Shown one piece after another: positions 58,089 through 64,000 of a DNA stretch of 64,000 bases (position 1 is the first letter of the stretch; each line of letters opens with the position of its first letter). The stretch is from Cystobasidium ongulense (Eukaryota; Basidiomycota; Cystobasidiomycetes; Cystobasidiales; Cystobasidiaceae): the NCBI GenBank assembly GCA_022835595.1, contig BQUP01000002.1:744001-808000 (forward strand), given 5' to 3'. The notes under the pieces were generated by a model. That model saw nothing but the letters and a program-made list of their open reading frames with translations, searched no databases and was not told where the DNA came from. Made by a program: the position numbers and the translations under genes.

Positions 58089-60745
58089 ATGGCAGTCGAG
58101 ATAGAGTGCCCAGTGATCCTGGATGGCGAACAGGCGCAAGAGGACGGCCTCGCGAGCGAAGTCGGTCAGAAGCTCGACGGCCTGGCAAAGGTCCACAAGA
58201 GGTGGCCTTGGACCTCATCTTCAAGACGGCTCAACGACGACTTGAGCGTGCTGGAGGAGCATGAGGGGCACAAAGACGATGGACATGCAGTCAATGAACA
58301 CAAGAGCAGGAGCGGCTTGCTCACTCCGTTCAAGAGCGATGATGGTAAACAGAGCCCACGCGGCGCCACCTTCAAGCCCATCAGGCTGGCAGTTGCAAAG
58401 GCCCGCTATGTCGACGAGAGCGATGCATCTGCTTCTGTTCCTCGCCCAGCTCGGCCTAGAGAGACTACTCTAACGTTACCAGAACCTGGAGTCCACACTG
58501 CAGCCGCGTCAATTGACCTGCCCAACGGCAATGACAATGATGATGCCGCTTCGTATATTGAATTCCCACAAGGTCCTTCACCCACAATAACGCGCACTTC
58601 CTCTACATCAACAGCTTTATCACCGCGCGAAAGCGAGAGTACTATGCTACACTGGCTTCCCAACCCTTTCAGCAAACCAAACCAGAGGCCCGCGTCTCCT
58701 ACTGCAAGTCCGACATTGGTAGCCAACGAATCGCCAAACACACCTACAGCTGCAGAATCGAGTACATACAATACTACTACGACGACTAGATGGAAAGCGC
58801 CTTCGAGGAAAGCCTCGAAAACTCACAGTCAGAGAGACTTGGCTGAAGTGCCTCAAGTTATAGACTATGCTGAGATCGACACGACAAGGCCAAAGACTCC
58901 TAAGCGGACCGATACGATGGGCAGCGTGCTCTCTGTCAAGTCAGATACCCTCAGAAAGAAGCGAAGCAACACTTTGCGTCTACCTATTCCTTTCCGTGGC
59001 AGACGAAGGAAGCGGAGAGGTAAGGGCAAGATGAGGGGGGATGATTCAAGCAGTGATGAAGATATCGACGATGAGGAGATTTTCGAGGAGACGTTGCGAA
59101 GAGCAGGCTTGTTCGACAAGGATGTGCCAGAGCAGACTGTCACCGAAGCTTTATGGCAGAATGAGCGAGGGTGGGTCGACATTGTCTCGATATCCGACAG
59201 ACTGTCAAATCTGCTGACTGACTGCTTAAAAATGCCAGAATACATTTCCTTGGTTCTCGATACGGAGGGAATGCCCTGATACCAGGCGATCCGAAATCTT
59301 GGACAGATCTCCATGGCAAGTAAGTGAAATATATTTGGTACGGGGCTTTCATCCTTCACAGCTCCTGATAGTAACCGTGTGTTCTGTCTATTCAGTGCAA
59401 CATCCTAGTAAGCTTCATTTCAAATTTCGCCGTTACATTTCCAATGGAGCTAAATACCCTTGCCACGCTTCTATAGCAATACCTCCAATTTTCCACTTCC
59501 GACTCCAGCATGGCGCTGGTTCCATTCGGAATGGTTGATTAGTATGATTGGAGATGTCGATTCAGAAGGTTATCAGTATTCCACCCGGTTCTCAAGCAAG
59601 TACTGGAGAGGTATTCCTGAGATCCGTTTTTTTGTCCGCCGTAGACTATGGATACGGTAAGTTGGACTTCATCGGGCAGCAAACATACACCTGAGCTTAT
59701 ACAAGTGAGCTGATTATTTCTTCCTGTAGTACGCGCTATCGCCCAGCTCTGAAGGCTCAAGCCATTGCCAAGTTCACGCGTTCACAGGCGGAACAAGTGG
59801 ATCTTGGTCTCGCAAGTCCCCAAGCAGGTCTACCTAATGCCTCTGTTCAAGTGCCCGCTCTACACGAAACATCAAAACAAGAGGATTTACTCTTCTTACC
59901 CGTTCTAGCGAGTCGCATTGACCTTCGTAATCCTTTCATATCCTGGTATGGTCTCAAAGCGGAGTACGCTACTGAGAATAACACGGAAGAAAAGCGCTTA
60001 CCTCATAAACAAGAAATTGTGCATGCGAATTTCATTCGCGTCGCAAAGGTATTGGTACGTCGGACGCATGTCGACAGGGAACGATTGGCTTGGCTAGAAT
60101 ACTGGCTTGGAGCTCGCGAAGAAGCTCTACATATTACGGATGTGCAAGCACAAAAGCGCCTTAATGGATCACAAGCCACAAATGCTGTTACTGGGCCGGA
60201 GCCAAGTGGGCAGATAGGCAAGCTACCCAACATTGAGGAAGATCGCGTCACTCGACCAGACGTGAGAGACGTGTGGGATTTGTTAGAAGATCAAGTAAGC
60301 GCAAAAGTTGCCCAAAGTCTTTTTGTGATATGCTAATCAGTCTATTCCATACTAGCTGGACAAAATCCTTGGTCTGTTTGAATATCAAGAAACACGCCGC
60401 GAGCTTCTTATGCTTCTCAAGAAACTTCACAATACTTCGCACCCGGAACACCGTTATGAAAATCGTTCTGCATCTCCTGCTTACCCTTCGGAGATTCTCG
60501 CACAGCATTCGCACGGAGATACGGATGAAATGGGTGCTGATGCCAACACTAGAGCGGTGAACGGTGATGGCGTACATGCCACAGCCGAGAGAAGACCCCG
60601 CTTAGCGTTCTGGATAGACCTAGAGGGCAAGTTGAAGGACATTCAGGTTACTACAGCCCTCGCCGATGTTATCGGAAAGAAGAGTACAGTGGCTGACGAG
60701 AAATGTCTGGATGGAGAGGAAAAAGACGATCCATCTGTCGTTTGA
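58089..60745 (+). CDS. Dysferlin/peroxin-domain protein (Spo73/Mug65/TECPR1-like)
   Basis: Exons 58089-59170, 59239-59319, 59396-59407, 59477-59656, 59730-60294 and 60356-60745 give 769 codons. The N-terminal ~350 residues are disordered and S/T/P-rich with a basic RGRRRKRRGKGK patch. The dysferlin domain follows, built from four exons: LWQNERG, IHFLGSRYGGNALIPGDPKSW, a 12-bp exon encoding ATS, then FPLPTPAWRWFHSEWLI, GDVDSEGYQYSTRF and FVRRRLWIR. Paired W/R stacks, the hallmark of the fold, are present. After it comes a helical C-terminal region with long basic segments and no clear domain. Without the micro-exon the conserved WxW region is out of frame, which is good support for it. Relatives act at membranes (prospore, peroxisome or autophagosome); the exact role here is unknown. 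Confidence 0.87.
59396..59407 (+). other. 12-bp micro-exon in the dysferlin-domain gene
   Basis: Lies between CAG (59393-59395) and GTAAGC (59408). It adds one split codon, three codons and one split codon so that HGN-ATS-YNTSNFPLPTP reads through in the dysferlin fold. Confidence 0.8.
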
Positions 60746-60917
60746 AAGCAGATTTATATTTGAAGAAGTGCTGCTTCATACCCTGCATGATGTGTTTTGT
60801 TTCGTCTCATTCGTAGTAGTCGACATCGCGTAGTAGACAATATTTATCCGTGCTACATCAGGCTTCTGCATTGTACATTAGACAACTTCGCATGATATTC
60901 TCGTAGTCTAGTTCTTG

Positions 60918-61714
60918 TCATTGTACATTACTCTTATCAAACAAGGAAGCGAGCCACTTGGCTTCTTTTTCCATCTCCTCTTCAGACCGCTAGGAATACG
61001 CTTCATGGTCAGCTTCCTCGCAGAATGCAACTCTTCGAGGGCATAACAAAGATCACGTACAGGATGTCTCTCGCTATCCATCTTGAGCTTCGCTTGTGAA
61101 TTCTTCGCTTGTTGCCTTATCGACTCGAAGTCATTATTGATGTCGACTTTTTCCAGGTGATCATATACTGCATCTATGGGCTCGAAATCTTTTGGATGGC
61201 GAGGCAGTATATGAATGTGCACATGCGGCACAGATTGACCTGCGAATCGGCGACAGAAAACTCTCAGACGGCCATGCCAACTCGTATACTTTGATCAGTC
61301 TCACCGGCGTAAGGTCCATCCTGAAGAGGCGTGGAGCTTAGTTAGCTACATAGTGATCTGGTAGGTACAGCAGCCCCACCTGACACGCTATTGTCAAGCT
61401 CTTTGCACTTGTGGCTTTCTCTATCGTCTTGCCGATAGTCTGTACGCTTTGGAAGAGGTCTGATACCTCCTCTGGCGTTAGATCAGACATTCGCGGGGCA
61501 AGTCTGCGTGGTATGACGAGTACATCTGCAAGGAGTATATTAGCGTTAGTGTAGCTTCGAAGTCTTGCTGGTGCTTCCTTTCAGCGCATAGGTTAAACTG
61601 ACGGTTATCAACGATAGGCTTCAGGTTGACGATGCCGAAAGAGAGCTTTGAAGCATAGAAGACCTGGCGGGTCACATCGAATGTCGAGAAGCGGAATGCG
61701 CCAGCCGCGGCCAT
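60918..61714 (-). CDS. HNT2: HIT-family dinucleoside triphosphate hydrolase (Fhit/Hnt2)
   Basis: Cleaves Ap3A and related dinucleotides. Five exons, 61714-61603, 61525-61380, 61320-61305 (16 bp), 61239-61061 and 60989-60918, join in frame to 174 codons, against 147 in human FHIT. Motifs: FRFSTFDVTRQVFYASKLSFGIVNLKPIVD, HVLVIPRR, TPEEVSDLFQSVQTIGK, the micro-exon coding DGPYAG, then SVPHVHIHILPR with the histidine triad H-x-H-x-H. The end RSEEEMEKEAKWLASLF is typical and requires removal of the last 71-bp intron. Leaving it in gives an open but unconserved tail to 60908. The start is the ATG immediately before AAAGAFRF; it faces prefoldin 3 across 160 bp. Confidence 0.92.
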
Positions 61715-61874
61715 GTCAGTTGAACGGTGTATGGTAAGAGTCGGTGTAAATCAGAGAGTCGTGATCATACTCAGCGCGATAATATGGCGAACGGAATACA
61801 GCTGGAGCAATGCGAGTAGGCGTAATGCCAACTGAAAAACTGCCCACGACTCCCGAAGCTGCTTGTCCCGCAGA
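61715..61874. promoter_or_regulatory. Compact divergent promoter (160 bp)
   Basis: Separates the start codons of HNT2 (minus) and prefoldin subunit 3 (plus). No specific site claimed. Confidence 0.45.
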
Positions 61875-62785
61875 ATGGCTAGCACAGACGTGCAAGTCAA
61901 CCCACGCGGTATCCCCAAAGCAGCCTTCATCGTCAGTTGTGCTTGACCTGCTGTGACCTGAACATGCGAAAGGCAATCGAGCCGACGCTTCAGGCAGAGT
62001 CGGCCCTTACTAGCCAGCAAGGACAGGCAATGCTGATGATCCGTCGTATTCCCATCCGCAGGAGAATGTCGATGCCTTTCTAGGTGGCTCGGATGTCGAA
62101 GCTGAGCCCGAGCTGGCCAAGTTGAACGAAGTGCTCGCGTAGGTGATGATCATGCATATATGGTCGAGCAAGTCAAGGCAGTAGCTAACGTACAGTGCAT
62201 ATGCGTTACAGCAAGTACCGTTTTATGGAGAAGTCATTCACGCAGAAGAAGCTGGGTCTTGAGGAGAAGATGGCCGAATTCAAGGAGACACTCGGTGTCC
62301 TGTCATTATTGGACTCGAAAAAGGTCCGTCTGCATATACCTATGCGAGAGTAACAGAGATACGTGTAGCGGACACTAACATATTACATGCACATTATAGG
62401 AAGCGGGAGAAACATTGAATACGAATTTCGAACTTACAGAAACATTGTATGCGAAAGCTGCTATCGAGCCTGTAGAGGAGGTCTTCTTATGGCTAGGTGT
62501 AAGCCAGCCCATACCACTGACTTCCTGATAGGAACAAGCTGATCTGACTCTCTATGGTTACACCAGGCAAACACAATGCTTTCATACCCACCGAAAGAAG
62601 CAGAACAACTTCTAAAAGACAAGTTAACGACAGCAGAGACAAGTTACGAAAACGCCAAAGTCGATTTATTATTTTTACGTGAACAAATAACGACGACTGA
62701 AGTGAACATTGCAAGGCTTTATAACCACGATGTTAAACTCCGTAGAGAAAGACGATTGCGGGAACAGGATGAAGAGGCTAAGTAG
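61875..62785 (+). CDS. PAC10: Prefoldin subunit 3 (VBP1/Pac10)
   Basis: Alpha-type subunit of the prefoldin hexamer that passes unfolded actin and tubulin to the CCT chaperonin. Exons 61875-61931, 62062-62138, 62212-62323, 62400-62498 and 62567-62785 give 187 codons, the usual size. Conserved points: NPRGIPKAAFI, then ENVDAFLGG, KYRFMEKSFTQKKLGLEEKM and LNTNFELTETLYAKAAI. LWLGANTMLSYPPKEAEQLL crosses the last intron, and the long C-terminal coiled-coil helix ends in a basic LRRERRLREQDEE. The donor GTAAGC at 62499 is required rather than the GTGTAA two bases earlier, because only that choice keeps GANTML in frame. Confidence 0.93.
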
Positions 62786-63096
62786 TGGTGCCGTGGCTAA
62801 CAATTATGGGCAGATGTATGTAACTCTGTTGTAAGGATGGCAAAAGCAACAATTCCGAAATTGGCACGAGCACACCAAACGTGCGATTTCTATCTTTCTT
62901 TTATTGCGCTACAATGACTGATTACATATAATGACGAAGGCTGAAACGAGTCTACGTGACAACAATTCTCGTCCTCAATGGACAGACTTTTGATACGCAG
63001 CATACCGTACGGACAATACCAGGAGAAACTTCAATTCTAGCATGAATGAGAGGATAAATCGATACATGTTGCACGTAAATTCGAGCGTGAGCAAGA
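62786..63096. other. Convergent intergenic region
   Basis: 311 bp between two stops; 3' UTR-like sequence only. Confidence 0.5.
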
Positions 63097-63975
63097 TTAC
63101 ATAACCTTCCTGTATATAAGGCTCGCAAGCGCGATGACTACAGCACCGATAGCTCCGTCAAGCCACATTGGAGGTGCCGATGCCGGTCCAGTTACAGGGA
63201 TTGCGCCGCCGCGCCCGCTGTTGCTCGCTGGAGCAGCAAAGGCGACGCTCTGGGCAGCTGATGGTGCGTGGTGTACGGAAGAAGTTGGATCGTTCAGCGC
63301 GAGCTGCCTTGTAAGCAATTCGACCACTTGTAGATGTCGCTCTTCGACTTCCTGGCGAGACATGGAATCGGAGCGATTGGAACGGTTCTGGACAACATTG
63401 CTCAATGAAGCGTGTTGTATCATATTCGCTACTTGAGGCGACATTGTCGCATCTGATGTGTTATCCGCAGCCGCAAGGTCCGGTGTGTTGTTGATACGAG
63501 TTGAGTCTGCTCGTGTTTCTGGCTCAATCTCGGTTACTGCCGTAGATGAAGTGGTAGGTTTGATCGTCTCGAAGCTTTCCGCTGTGTTCAACTCGGGTTT
63601 GTCCTCGTCTCTAGTATTCAGCTTCTTATCTTCTGCGCATGGTGGCAAAATCTCGCAGTTCTTCAGTTGACATCCGGGACATGTCCACTCTCGTGATCTG
63701 TAGAAAGAAGCTTCAACTACAGTTCTGCTGCATTATAGCTATGAAAGACTTACAATGCTGCTAAACGCCTTCTCTCGCTCGCAGGCGCATCCAAGCCGCC
63801 TATTGCACCTTTTGCTTCGGTTGTAAAGAACGACTACAAGTACCGGGCAGACGGGACAAGGGACGTCAGCCACTGGTCAACGGGGCGTAGATGAAAGTAG
63901 GACGCACCGATAGGCCCACTAGAGCCGTTCTTATGCCCCATGCAGGCTGCCACGATTCTTCATGAAAGCCAGTAA
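63097..63975 (-). CDS. Tail-anchored ubiquitin-conjugating enzyme, Ubc6/UBE2J-like (N-terminal part beyond the window)
   Basis: E2 enzyme of ER-associated degradation. Visible exons are 63975-63908, 63833-63754 and 63697-63097; further 5' exons, including the catalytic cysteine, lie past the right edge. Exon order gives TGFHEESWQPAWGIRTALVGL, then FFTTEAKGAIGGLDAPASERRRLA, both characteristic of the UBE2J fold after the active site, and then EWTCPGCQLKNC. The ~190 following residues are a disordered S/T/E-rich tether. The protein ends in one hydrophobic helix (WLDGAIGAVVIALASLIY) followed by RKVM, a typical C-terminal ER tail anchor. The C-x2-C ... C pair just after the UBC core recalls UBE2J1/2 WKCPKCG. 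UBE2J1 versus Ubc6 cannot be decided from this part. Confidence 0.87.
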
Positions 63976-64000
63976 CTGCCGAACCGAGTGTATGTCAGCG

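Noticed and set aside
60908-61061. Alternative C-terminus of HNT2 by reading through the last intron
   Set aside because: The frame is open, but the spliced form gives the conserved EEEMEKEAKWL ending of fungal Fhit proteins, so splicing is preferred.

Overview
The window is nuclear DNA of a filamentous or yeast-like fungus, most probably a basidiomycete. Nearly every gene is broken by several short introns (about 50-85 bp, GT...AG), exons of 12-30 bp occur, and the gene set is a fungal housekeeping set (Mak5, Cdc45, Adk1, Rap1, Pol5, Sip5, Mzm1, Rsp5, Rex3, F-BAR/RhoGAP, Ysc84/Lsb3, mL43, Hnt2, prefoldin 3, Ubc6-type E2) plus a secreted PL14 lyase. I could not fix the class or genus from sequence alone. 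All gene models were spliced by eye; each one given with exon coordinates closes in frame.

Left third (1-21 kb): the 3' end of MAK5, a glutamine/serine-rich single-C2H2 protein, CDC45, a small unknown gene, and a tandem pair of NUDT15-like Nudix genes of which the second looks decayed or re-started. Then comes a stretch with no long open frame (13.4-17.4 kb). It begins with a 15-bp minisatellite and, on close reading, holds a 24-exon gene made almost only of zinc fingers. Eleven fingers are each split into a first-half micro-exon and a second-half exon. Every intron is phase 2, and ten of eleven fingers are cut inside the codon of the second zinc-binding cysteine. Fingers 4-11 alternate C2HC and C2H2 with a genomic period of roughly 450 bp. 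This is the main discovery of the window. A small DUF4267-like membrane protein and adenylate kinase follow, divergently transcribed.

Middle (21-41 kb): a GRIP-type golgin, the telomere protein Rap1 (BRCT + Myb), Pol5 and a zinc-knuckle protein with a duplicated helical domain lie one after another on the minus strand. They are followed by an HVA22/REEP membrane shaper with a long tail, the RING-type protein Sip5, and the LYR protein Mzm1.

Right third (40-64 kb): the HECT ligase Rsp5 (C2, three WW, HECT) is divergent from MZM1. Then come PL14 lyase, Rex3-type exonuclease, F-BAR/RhoGAP, SYLF-SH3 actin protein, mitochondrial ribosomal protein mL43, a dysferlin-domain protein, the HIT hydrolase Hnt2, prefoldin subunit 3, and a tail-anchored Ubc6-like E2 that runs off the right edge. 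Several pairs share short divergent promoters (169 bp between mL43 and the dysferlin gene, 160 bp between HNT2 and prefoldin 3).

The genes do not form one pathway. Loose links are endocytosis and ubiquitin sorting (Rsp5, Ysc84/Lsb3, F-BAR/RhoGAP), ribosome biogenesis (Mak5, Pol5, Rex3), chromosome replication and ends (Cdc45, Rap1) and mitochondria (Mzm1, mL43). I saw no rRNA, no convincing tRNA, no CRISPR and no recognisable transposon or retroelement.
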